Positions 6,106-11,004 of a DNA stretch of 11,004 nt are shown piece after piece (within the stretch, counting starts at the first letter, position 1; the number at the start of each line of letters is the position of its first letter). The stretch is taken from NCBI GenBank assembly GCA_910585355.1, contig CAJUDN010000076.1:1-11004 (forward strand), given 5' to 3'. The position numbers were made by a program, and so were the translations under genes. Under the pieces are notes generated by a model. It was not told the DNA's origin. It worked only from the letters and a program-made list of their open reading frames with translations, and ran no database searches. Origin of the DNA: an uncultured Lachnospiraceae bacterium. Lineage in GTDB: Bacteria; Bacillota_A; Clostridia; Lachnospirales; Lachnospiraceae.

Positions 6106-8298
6106 CTATTCAATAAAATAATCCTTCGCATCAAACAAAACTCCCAGCTTTTCATCATAATAATCGGGATTCATAAGAAACCAGATTCCACTTCCATAAT
6201 CCTCCAGCACATGCTGACGGAACAGCTCATCAAATTCATATTGATATACTGAAAACGTATACTTTTGAAGTTTTCTTGTCATTCCCGTCCCTGTGTATCT
6301 GACCTGTTCCATCAAATCCCTGCTCTTCTCATCCCTCACTGCAACCACAGAAACCGTTTTAGAATCCACAATTTCAAAGGAATCCCCATATTCCTTAAAA
6401 GGAATGGAATCAATGGCGCTGCACATGGAACCGATGGAACCACTAAAAATCTCATCCCTTTTCATAAAAAACAGCCGTTTATAATACTCCTGTATACACT
6501 CCTGGCAGGATATATCTTCATATTTTGCAAGAAGTCCTTTCGTAATATTGGCCCTCTCATCTTCCCACCTCCTTCCAATATTGTCTTCTTGGTCAAAAAT
6601 AAAGACTTCCGCACATTTTCTCTTCCCTTCCCTGTTACACCTGCCTCCGGCCTGTAAAATACTGTCCAGCCCGGAACGTTCCCGAAAGACGGAAAAGAAA
6701 TCCAGATCCACACCAGCCTCAATTAGAGACGTGGAAATAACTACAATCCTTCTTTCCACTGGCACATCCTGCAGGTCAGGATACTCCTGTTCCATCTGGT
6801 AAAGCTCACGCTTTATTTCATCAATCACATGTTTCCTGTCAAATGCTGTCATGTACGTGGAGAGGTGATAGCATCTGCCGTTAAAAGCTCCAAACAGTTC
6901 CCTTGCCGTTCTTCTTTTATTTACTACAATCAGACTTGATGGAAACTCCTTCGCTCTCTGAGCAATCTGTTCCAGGCTCAGTCTTCCCAGATAACAATAT
7001 CTGCACTTTTGAAATACCGGAAACATGGAAGAATCATCAATCAGATTCGCAATCCTGCTGTCAGGAAAAACACATTCTTCAATCAGGTGCTTAAAATCCG
7101 GCATAGTCGCTGTCAAAAACACTGCCTCGCTGTTTAAATACCTTGCAATATAAGAAACCCCTTCCAGACATGGTTTCAGGTAATTCTGAGGCATAAGATG
7201 CGCTTCATCGAAAATAAGAATGCTGTCGGCCATATTATGAAGCTTCCGGAGTTTCCCTCTCCTGTTAGAATGCAGGGATTCAAAAAACTGAACCGCCGTC
7301 GTGATAATCAATGGCGCATCCCAGTTTTCCATCGCCGATTTAGCCGCCAGCCGGTAATTTTCATTGTAATCTTCTTGATCCTCATAGGAAAATGTGGACT
7401 GATGTCTTAAAATATCCGCATCCTCTCCTAATAGTTTTTCAAACACTTCAGCTGTTTGTTCAATTATGCTGTTATATGGAATCACATAGATAACCCGTTT
7501 TTTCTGCTTCCTTAACGCCCGTTCCAGTGCGAATTTAAGACTGCATAAGGTTTTTCCGCTTCCTGTTGGCATATTCATCAGATAAATTTCTGATTCGACA
7601 GCGCTCTTTTCGAACACCTGCCTTTGCAAAGATGCACGCGCCTTCTGTAAATCCGTCATACAGATAAAAGAATCAAGCCTCCTGTTTACCTTTTCCAAAC
7701 ACCTTTCAAAATTCGCAAAAAGTTCCGTCTCAACACTGTTTCCACAGAAGCCAGCCGTATCTGTGGAATCCGCATCTACCAGACAGGAAAAACAATATCT
7801 CGTAAAAAATGAAAATTTATCAAACAGCCTGTCCTTCGCGCTGCCACAGTCCTTCAACAGAAATTCAGCAAAAGTCTTCTCGTTCACTTCTGGGATTTGC
7901 AGCTCATTCTGATATGCGCTATAATCCTCAAAATCCCTGCTCATGCGCCCATAAAGAGTTGTCTTATCACTTGTATCGTTCTTATAGCCGCCATCAGGAA
8001 TTCCAGAGTGATGACCGGCAATGCAATATCCCATCATAACGCCGGCCGGCCCCGGATATAATTTTCTTGCGACAATCGCCCCGCATGTGGAATGTTCCAC
8101 TTTCACGTCCTCACCGCAAATCCTTTTTTGAAAAGAATCCTGAAATTTCCCCAAATCATGGAGCAATCCCGCTGCGTATGCCACATCTTTTAAAGCAGGG
8201 ACCGCATATTCCCGGCAGAGTTTTGCTGTATTTTCACTATGTTCTTTTACTGTCTGTTTTTTTTTCGTTTCATCATTAATATGCGCTATATATTCCAT
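6106..8298 (-). CDS. cas3: CRISPR-associated helicase-nuclease Cas3 (HD + DExD/H)
   Basis: The 730-residue product joins an N-terminal HD nuclease to an SF2 helicase. HD residues are H20, H47-D48 (GLLHDLGK), H69, H96/H97 (GHHSG) and the D175-A-D177 block (LVDADSTDT). Helicase motifs are MPTGSGKT (243-250), DEAH (364-367), TAT (396-398), IEAGVDLDF (526-534) and QAGGRCNREG (549-558). Cas3 is recruited by target-bound Cascade, then unwinds and degrades DNA 3' to 5'. All catalytic residues are present. The frame stays open to an ATG at 8361, but the start at 8298 (MEYIAHI) is preferred because GGGGG lies just before it and the HD domain begins there. It is the first gene of the operon, about 170-180 nt from the predicted promoter. 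Confidence 0.96.
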   Translation of the reverse strand: MEYIAHINDETKKKQTVKEHSENTAKLCREYAVPALKDVAYAAGLLHDLGKFQDSFQKRICGEDVKVEHSTCGAIVARKLYPGPAGVMMGYCIAGHHSGIPDGGYKNDTSDKTTLYGRMSRDFEDYSAYQNELQIPEVNEKTFAEFLLKDCGSAKDRLFDKFSFFTRYCFSCLVDADSTDTAGFCGNSVETELFANFERCLEKVNRRLDSFICMTDLQKARASLQRQVFEKSAVESEIYLMNMPTGSGKTLCSLKFALERALRKQKKRVIYVIPYNSIIEQTAEVFEKLLGEDADILRHQSTFSYEDQEDYNENYRLAAKSAMENWDAPLIITTAVQFFESLHSNRRGKLRKLHNMADSILIFDEAHLMPQNYLKPCLEGVSYIARYLNSEAVFLTATMPDFKHLIEECVFPDSRIANLIDDSSMFPVFQKCRYCYLGRLSLEQIAQRAKEFPSSLIVVNKRRTARELFGAFNGRCYHLSTYMTAFDRKHVIDEIKRELYQMEQEYPDLQDVPVERRIVVISTSLIEAGVDLDFFSVFRERSGLDSILQAGGRCNREGKRKCAEVFIFDQEDNIGRRWEDERANITKGLLAKYEDISCQECIQEYYKRLFFMKRDEIFSGSIGSMCSAIDSIPFKEYGDSFEIVDSKTVSVVAVRDEKSRDLMEQVRYTGTGMTRKLQKYTFSVYQYEFDELFRQHVLEDYGSGIWFLMNPDYYDEKLGVLFDAKDYFIE

Positions 8299-8477
8299 AC
8301 TACCCCCATTTAAACATACAAATCCCCATATTCCCCTACAATTAGGATACCATACATCCATCCATTTGTGAACGAAAGATTGTTTTAAAAAATAACCCCC
8401 TTCTCCTGTTTGACGCCTGCTCCAATTTATCAGTTCGTAATATACGCCTTTTTCCCCACTATCTTTGAACCACCCTC
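8299..8477 (-). other. Long 5' untranslated region of the cas operon
   Basis: About 175 nt separate the predicted cas promoter from the cas3 start. The stretch is AT-rich with several G runs on the minus strand. The cas3 frame is open upstream to 8361, but without a good ribosome site. I see no repeat-like element, terminator or convincing hairpin here. Confidence 0.5.
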
Positions 8478-8506
8478 ATCTTATCACGATTTTACCAAAA
8501 ATTCAA
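8478..8506 (-). promoter_or_regulatory. Predicted sigma-A promoter of the cas operon
   Basis: On the minus strand a TTGAAT -35 (8506-8501) and a TAAGAT -10 (8483-8478) are separated by exactly 17 bp. Each box matches the consensus at four of six positions, and this is the best-spaced pair upstream of cas3. The predicted start is near 8471. The mini-crRNA target site (8519-8533) lies just upstream, so a bound Cascade would occupy roughly the -48 to -80 region and crowd the -35. A second TAAGAT with an adjoining TAAAAT (8519-8509) overlaps the target itself but has no matching -35. Confidence 0.6.
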
Positions 8507-8515
8507 CTATTTTAT

Positions 8516-8533
8516 CTTAACTTTTAGTTTGTA
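8516..8533 (+). promoter_or_regulatory. Target site of the mini-crRNA upstream of the cas promoter
   Basis: The plus strand reads CTT (8516-8518), then AACTTTTAGTTTGTA (8519-8533). The first 11 bases are identical to the start of the spacer-like part of the mini-crRNA (8627-8617 on the minus strand), and positions 13-15 also match. Only position 12 differs. Type I Cascade flips out every sixth base, so position 12 is not read. Pairing stops after position 15, which should allow seed binding without full R-loop locking or Cas3 attack. The adjacent CTT is not the canonical type I-C PAM TTC, and the PAM preference of this system is unknown. Confidence 0.75.
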
Positions 8534-8547
8534 TACTTTTCATGTTA

Positions 8548-8590
8548 AAGAAAAAGCTGCCTGCATGGACATACCACATATCAGGCAGCT
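8548..8590 (-). terminator. Intrinsic terminator of the mini-crRNA gene
   Basis: On the minus strand AGCTGCCTG (8590-8582) pairs with CAGGCAGCT (8563-8555) in a perfect 9-bp stem. It is extended by a bulge and four more pairs around a short loop, and followed by TTTTCTTT (8554-8547). It ends the short RNA before the cas promoter. Its hairpin stands where the second repeat hairpin would be in a normal array, so it may also protect the 3' end of the mini-crRNA. Confidence 0.85.
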
Positions 8591-8627
8591 ATCTCTTCTC
8601 AATCGGGCTCATTACCAACTAAAAGTT

Positions 8628-8639
8628 ATTTCTACTCAC
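8628..8639 (-). repeat. Degenerate CRISPR repeat: exact copy of the 5' handle
   Basis: The 12-bp sequence GTGAGTAGAAAT on the minus strand equals the 3' end of the array repeat with no mismatch. It lies over 8 kb from the array and in the same orientation as the cas genes. The bases upstream (ending GAGTGGC) do not form the repeat's stem; two copies of TTTGCAGAG stand there instead. Retention of only the handle suggests selection for binding by Cas5c and Cascade rather than for array function. Confidence 0.8.
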
Positions 8640-8711
8640 GCCACTCTGCAAATCTCTCTGCAAAAAACGACCAAAATCGACTGTCAAATATTTATCCAAC
8701 CGACTGTTCTT

Positions 8712-8740
8712 ATTTTATCCTATCGTAACCTTTATAACAA
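8712..8740 (-). promoter_or_regulatory. Predicted promoter of the mini-crRNA gene
   Basis: On the minus strand TTGTTA (8740-8735) and TAAAAT (8717-8712) are spaced by 17 bp. The -10 matches the sigma-A consensus at five of six positions and the -35 at four. The start would be near 8705, about 66 nt before the handle copy. Confidence 0.55.
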
Positions 8741-8865
8741 CTGTTTTAAACAAAAAAACTCCCCATAAGTTATGTTAATGTAACAGTCCAGATAGGTCTG
8801 CGCGTTCACTGCTCTGACCGCAAGAAAACGTAGTGATCGCTGGCATACGGTGCCGTCCGAACCAT
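8741..8865. other. Intergenic stretch of unknown content
   Basis: No gene with a ribosome site is seen. The part from about 8780 to 8865 is richer in GC than the CRISPR flank. It continues the second reading frame noted for the adjacent small gene: on the minus strand, after one stop at 8932-8930, that frame stays open to about 8740. It may be the remains of a longer gene or a recombination scar. Confidence 0.35.
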
Positions 8866-9063
8866 TTACATTATCTTCCTGAAGGTCCAGCGCTGCTTCG
8901 CTCGCATATGTAACCCTGCCGCCATGGTCTTAGTATACCAGATCATTGTCGGGGAACTCTTCCTGCTGTTTCGCGTAAGCAAATACCCACCAGTGATAGG
9001 ACCCGCCAATATCACTGCCACAAGCACTGCGATTACAACAATCGCTCCGCATTTAATTCCCAT
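8866..9063 (-). pseudogene. Small membrane protein gene, probably frameshifted
   Basis: An ATG at 9063 is preceded by a strong GGTGGAGG ribosome site. The product begins MGIKCGAIVVIAVLVAVILAG, a clear single membrane helix from about residue 6. After about residue 23 the frame becomes unlike a natural protein (SRKSSPTMIWYTK...). In the other frame, from about 8990, the same DNA encodes WWVFAYAKQQEEFPDNDLVY and stops at 8932-8930, which reads like a normal acidic tail. A one-base loss or two-base gain near 8990-9000 would join the helix to this tail into a protein of about 44 residues. I do not recognise the family. It may be a decayed gene or a sequencing error. If the frame as given is real, the product is 65 residues. 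Confidence 0.45.
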
Positions 9064-9178
9064 GCTTCCTCCACCTTATTTTCTTAAATCTCAAATCATT
9101 TCTTTATTTAGAAAAGCATGAAACTAAAGTACAGCCGTCTTACCATATTCTGGATTTTTCTCCACAAAATGTTTACTG
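9064..9178. other. Intergenic, upstream of the small membrane gene
   Basis: AT-rich, with no open frame having a ribosome site. It probably holds the promoter of the small minus-strand gene, but I do not see a clearly spaced -35/-10 pair. Confidence 0.4.
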
Positions 9179-9289
9179 TATGAAGGAGCTGTTGCAAAAT
9201 GAGGTTTTCATACGAAATATACGTTTCTGTTTGAAAACAGTATACTGTATCTTAATGAACCTTTCCATATCGCAACAGCCCCTTTCATA
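9179..9289. mobile_element. MITE-like element with imperfect terminal inverted repeats
   Basis: The left end reads TATGAAGGAGCTGTTGC (9179-9195). The right end, read in reverse complement, is TATGAAAGGGGCTGTTGC (9289-9272). The two agree apart from one inserted base and one substitution, and partial similarity continues inward. The 111-bp element has no coding capacity. It contains an internal inverted repeat, GTTTTCA (9204-9210) / TGAAAAC (9232-9238), and a CAGTATACTG palindrome. GGRGCTGTTGC resembles the ends of several insertion-sequence families, but I cannot name the parent. No clear target-site duplication is visible outside the ends. Confidence 0.6.
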
Positions 9290-9300
9290 AAAAAATACAA

Positions 9301-9335
9301 AGAAAAAAGATGGCTGACGGCGGCCACCTTTTTTT
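9301..9335 (-). terminator. Bidirectional intrinsic terminator downstream of spoIIID
   Basis: TGGCTG (9311-9316) and CGGCCA (9321-9326) form a 6-bp stem with one G-T pair around ACGG. It has an A-rich tract on the left (9301-9310), giving TCTTTTTTCT on the minus strand, and seven T on the right (9329-9335). It can therefore stop transcription from either side. The nearest transcript heading into it is spoIIID, which ends about 120 bp away. Confidence 0.65.
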
Positions 9336-9452
9336 CCGTTGCATATTATAATGGAACAATAGAACGATGGAACGATGCAAAAACGATTTTTTCTATCCGG
9401 AACGCGTTTCGGGGCTTCATAATTGGCATAATACGTGTTATGAACTCATTTG
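9336..9452. other. Spacer between the terminator and spoIIID
   Basis: No gene is visible. It contains short direct repeats of ATGGAAC-like words (9353-9376) and a palindrome around AACGCGTT (9401-9416) that has no T-tract on the minus strand. No function is assigned. Confidence 0.4.
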
Positions 9453-9731
9453 TTATCTCCCGTCTTCCCGGCTGCAGGCCTGCAGCCTGTGCTCATACTT
9501 TTCCTTGGTCGCCAGCCCTCCGCGGATATGGCGCTCTGCTTTATTCACGTCCAGCACAACACGCGCCTGAGCCGCTAGTCCCGGATTAATATGGATCAGC
9601 CTGTCTGTGACGTCTTTATGTACGGTACTTTTACTGATTCCAAACCGCTTCGCCGTCTGTCTCACAGTCGCATTTTCATCAATAATGTAATTGGCTATCT
9701 GGATGGCCCGCTCTTCAATATATTCTTTCAT
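9453..9731 (-). CDS. spoIIID: Sporulation transcription regulator SpoIIID
   Basis: The 92-residue product closely follows Bacillus SpoIIID as I recall it: YIEERAIQIANYIIDENATVRQTAKRFGISKSTVHKDV, then INPGLAAQARVVLDVNKAERHIRGGLATKEKY. The helix-turn-helix is at about residues 22-42, with recognition helix SKSTVHKDV, and a basic C-terminal region supports DNA contact. In spore formers this protein acts in the mother cell, turning on and off many sigma-E-dependent genes. The length equals the family's. AGGGG lies eight bases before the ATG, and a sigma-E-like promoter stands just upstream. The gene is single, convergent with nothing, and unrelated to the CRISPR locus. It marks the host as an endospore former. 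Confidence 0.95.
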   Translation of the reverse strand: MKEYIEERAIQIANYIIDENATVRQTAKRFGISKSTVHKDVTDRLIHINPGLAAQARVVLDVNKAERHIRGGLATKEKYEHRLQACSREDGR

Positions 9732-9758
9732 GGGTCTACCCCTGAAATCGTTTTTACC

Positions 9759-9786
9759 ATCCTATGCAGTGTCATACAAAAATATG
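9759..9786 (-). promoter_or_regulatory. Sigma-E-like promoter of spoIIID
   Basis: On the minus strand CATATT (9786-9781) and CATAGGAT (9766-9759) are spaced by 14 bp. This fits the mother-cell sigma-E pattern (about ATATT, 13-15 bp, CATACAAT) well. The start would be about 20 nt before the start codon. Bacillus spoIIID is known to be sigma-E dependent, which supports the call. Confidence 0.6.
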
Positions 9787-9891
9787 TTCTCATCGCCTGC
9801 AAAACTGATGTGAACGATCCGTTATCGCCGAGCGGCAATCCGTTCTACATTTCAGTGCCTTATTTCTTTTAGCAGGGCATGTTATTGAGAA

Positions 9892-10227
9892 TCAAGTTTT
9901 CTTTCTGACTAAATCATAACTCTCCGCTACCATGCGCTTAATTTCATCATCAGGAATACTATCATCCAGCCGGATGGAATTCCAGTGTTCCTTATTCTGG
10001 TGATACCCCGGCAGTACCGCATCATATGCCCGTCTCCAGAAATCCCGCCATTCCGGGTCCACCTTCACGTTGACCCAGACAAAGCCGTCTCTCTCGTAGG
10101 TCCATGCAAAGGCCTTCTTATTTTTCCGGTACCGCAGAAGCACCCAGTTATCATCGTGAAACGGGGTATCCATATAAACGTCTGGAAACGTCATTCCGTA
10201 ATCCAGTATTTCTTTCCTTTCCTTCAT
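9892..10227 (-). CDS. MmcQ/YjbR family protein
   Basis: The 111-residue product has the MmcQ/YjbR pattern: YGMTFPDVYMDTPFHDDNWVLLRY near the N-terminus, AFAWTYERDGFVWVNVKVDPE in the middle, and the late VLPGYHQNKEHWNSIRLD. The family has a CyaY-like fold and is proposed to bind DNA, but its role is not established. The frame is open to an ATG at 10263, but GGGAGGTG lies just before the ATG at 10227, and MKERKEILDYG is the usual start, so the short form is chosen. It lies 160 bp upstream of spoIIID and diverges from the transporter gene. Confidence 0.85.
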   Translation of the reverse strand: MKERKEILDYGMTFPDVYMDTPFHDDNWVLLRYRKNKKAFAWTYERDGFVWVNVKVDPEWRDFWRRAYDAVLPGYHQNKEHWNSIRLDDSIPDDEIKRMVAESYDLVRKKT

Positions 10228-10246
10228 AGGCACCTCCCAATGCAAG

Positions 10247-10275
10247 TTGCAAAAATCTCCCATCTATGGTATAAT
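10247..10275 (+). promoter_or_regulatory. Strong sigma-A promoter of the MATE transporter gene
   Basis: TTGCAA (10247-10252) and a perfect TATAAT (10270-10275) are spaced by 17 bp, with an extended TG one base before the -10. The start would be near 10282. It is the best promoter in the window and lies over the 5' end of the divergent gene's upstream region. Confidence 0.85.
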
Positions 10276-10295
10276 ATATTTCAGCGCTCAACGCG

Positions 10296-10322
10296 AGAAT
10301 GTGCCAAGGCACATTCTTTTTT
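10296..10322 (+). terminator. Terminator-like hairpin in the 5' leader of the MATE gene (possible attenuator)
   Basis: GAATGTGC (10297-10304) and GCACATTC (10309-10316) form a perfect 8-bp stem around CAAG, followed directly by six T. It lies between the promoter start near 10282 and the ATG at 10348, so most transcripts would be expected to stop after about 40 nt unless the hairpin is prevented from forming. I do not see an obvious competing antiterminator. It may instead be a short RNA gene. Confidence 0.7.
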
Positions 10323-10347
10323 ATATTAGGAAGGAATGAGGTATACC

Positions 10348-11004
10348 ATGGGATTCTGGGCAAAAATAATCGAACCGAAAAAGCAGCGCGTGGACCATTC
10401 AAAACTGATGTTTACCAACCAGCAGTTAAAAGCTCTTCTGGTCCCGCTGATTTTTGAGCAGATTTTAAATATGATGGTAGGCATGGCGGACACGGCCATG
10501 GTTTCCCACGCAGGGGAACTGGCCGTATCCGGCGTATCCCTCGTTGACATGTTAAACGGGGTTTTTATTTATCTGTTCGGCGCGCTGGCCACGGGAGGGG
10601 CTGTAGTGGTATCGCAGCTTTTGGGCCATGGAGACGAAACCCTGGTAAAGCGCGCCTCCAGCCAGTTAATCTCGGCATCGGCCGTCTTCGGAACCATCCT
10701 GATGGCCACAATTCTCGTGGGGAACCGTTCTCTTCTGCGGCTTCTTTACGGGCAGGTGGAGGAAGGCGTCATGAACGCAGCTCTGACCTATCTTGTAATC
10801 ACGGTGTTTTCGCTTCCCTTTATTGCCGTCTATAATGCCGCTGCCGCCCTGTTCCGCTCCATGGGAAATTCAAAAATCACCATGATTGTTTCCGTTTTAA
10901 TGAACGGAATTAACATCGTGGGAAATGCCATCGGAATTTTTATCCTCCACGCCGATGTGGTAGGCGTGGCTCTGGCTTCCGTTGTTTCCAGAATTGTGGC
11001 CGCC
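10348..11004 (+). CDS. MATE family efflux transporter, N-terminal part (runs off the window)
   Basis: The visible 219 residues form a typical MATE half: a short basic N-terminus (WAKIIEPKKQRVDHSKL), then hydrophobic helices. Family blocks include LKALLVPLIFEQILNMMVGMADTAMVSHAGELAVSGVSLVDML, ATGGAVVVSQLLGHGDE, LPFIAVYNAAAALFRSMGNS and VLMNGINIVGNAIGIFIL. About five to six of the usual twelve helices are inside the window; the frame is open to the last base. MATE proteins export drugs or other cations across the cytoplasmic membrane in exchange for sodium or protons; the substrate cannot be told from the sequence. GAGG lies six bases before the ATG. Expression is probably controlled at the hairpin between promoter and start. 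Confidence 0.92.
   Translation, partial: MGFWAKIIEPKKQRVDHSKLMFTNQQLKALLVPLIFEQILNMMVGMADTAMVSHAGELAVSGVSLVDMLNGVFIYLFGALATGGAVVVSQLLGHGDETLVKRASSQLISASAVFGTILMATILVGNRSLLRLLYGQVEEGVMNAALTYLVITVFSLPFIAVYNAAAALFRSMGNSKITMIVSVLMNGINIVGNAIGIFILHADVVGVALASVVSRIVAA

Larger units (their letters stand above)
8548..8705 (-). ncRNA. Candidate cas-regulating mini-crRNA (CreR-like)
   Basis: A predicted promoter at 8712-8740 would start an RNA near 8705. At 8639-8628 the minus strand reads GTGAGTAGAAAT, identical to the last 12 nt of the array repeat, which covers the whole predicted 11-nt crRNA 5' handle. The rest of the repeat, including its stem, is absent. A 37-nt spacer-like segment follows (8627-8591), close to the 33-35 nt of the real spacers, and then an intrinsic terminator instead of a second repeat. 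The spacer start matches a site by the cas promoter at 14 of 15 positions. This is the arrangement of Cascade-guided autorepressor RNAs (CreR) known from other CRISPR subtypes. How the handle is released without the repeat stem is unclear: Cas5c may cut here anyway, or a closer promoter may be used, such as the perfect TTGACA at 8688-8683, which lacks a clear -10. Confidence 0.78.

Noticed and set aside
8299..8361. N-terminal extension of Cas3 from the ATG at 8361
   Set aside because: There is no good ribosome site, and the added residues are outside the HD domain; the ATG at 8298 has GGGGG just before it.
8519..8627. The 11-bp inverted pair AACTTTTAGTT / AACTAAAAGTT as a plain operator or an RNA hairpin
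   Set aside because: The arms are 87 bp apart with a terminator between them, and one arm directly abuts an exact crRNA handle, so guide and target is the better reading. A two-site operator is not formally excluded.
8529..8768. Plus-strand open frame of 79 codons over the mini-crRNA region
   Set aside because: It begins with TTG without a ribosome site and reads against the terminator, handle copy and promoter, which explain the region better.
9401..9416. Palindrome around AACGCGTT as a spoIIID terminator
   Set aside because: It has no loop and no T-tract on the minus strand; the hairpin at 9301-9335 fits better.
9591..9872. Plus-strand open frame of 93 codons
   Set aside because: It is the shadow of spoIIID and its promoter region, with no family features of its own.
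9985..10329. Plus-strand open frame of 114 codons
   Set aside because: It lies opposite the MmcQ/YjbR gene and lacks a ribosome site.

Overview
The window looks like a spore-forming Clostridia chromosome, probably Lachnospiraceae-like. The grounds are a SpoIIID sporulation regulator with a sigma-E-like promoter, purine-rich Shine-Dalgarno sites and moderate GC content. Genus and species cannot be fixed from the sequence alone.

Positions 1-8298 hold a complete type I-C CRISPR-Cas locus on the minus strand. The order of transcription is cas3 - cas5c - cas8c (with an in-frame internal cas11c) - cas7c - cas4 - cas1 - cas2 - leader - array. The array shows five identical 33-bp repeats and four spacers and continues beyond the left edge. 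Most genes overlap or are a few bases apart. The exception is a 242-bp gap between cas8c and cas7, which carries a 12-bp tandem repeat, each unit of which contains a stop codon in the cas8c frame.

The most interesting part is the non-coding region upstream of cas3 (8362-8760). It contains what appears to be a miniature crRNA gene of the cas-regulating (CreR) type. A minus-strand promoter is followed by a 12-nt exact copy of the 3' end of the CRISPR repeat, which is the predicted crRNA 5' handle plus one base. Then comes a spacer-like stretch of 37 nt and an intrinsic terminator in place of a second repeat. The first 15 nt of the spacer-like stretch match a site directly upstream of the predicted cas promoter at 14 of 15 positions. 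The single mismatch is at position 12, a position that type I Cascade flips out and does not read. The simplest model is that Cascade loaded with this RNA binds the cas promoter without full pairing and represses its own operon. The CRISPR leader also carries a separate rearranged repeat-like element.

Positions 8740-9450 look like a scar region. They hold a small membrane-protein gene that seems to be frameshifted, a MITE-like inverted-repeat element of about 110 bp, and a terminator. Positions 9453-10263 carry spoIIID and a MmcQ/YjbR-family gene on the minus strand. At the right edge a MATE-family efflux transporter gene starts on the plus strand and runs out of the window. Its strong promoter is separated from the start codon by a hairpin with a T-tract that looks like an attenuator.
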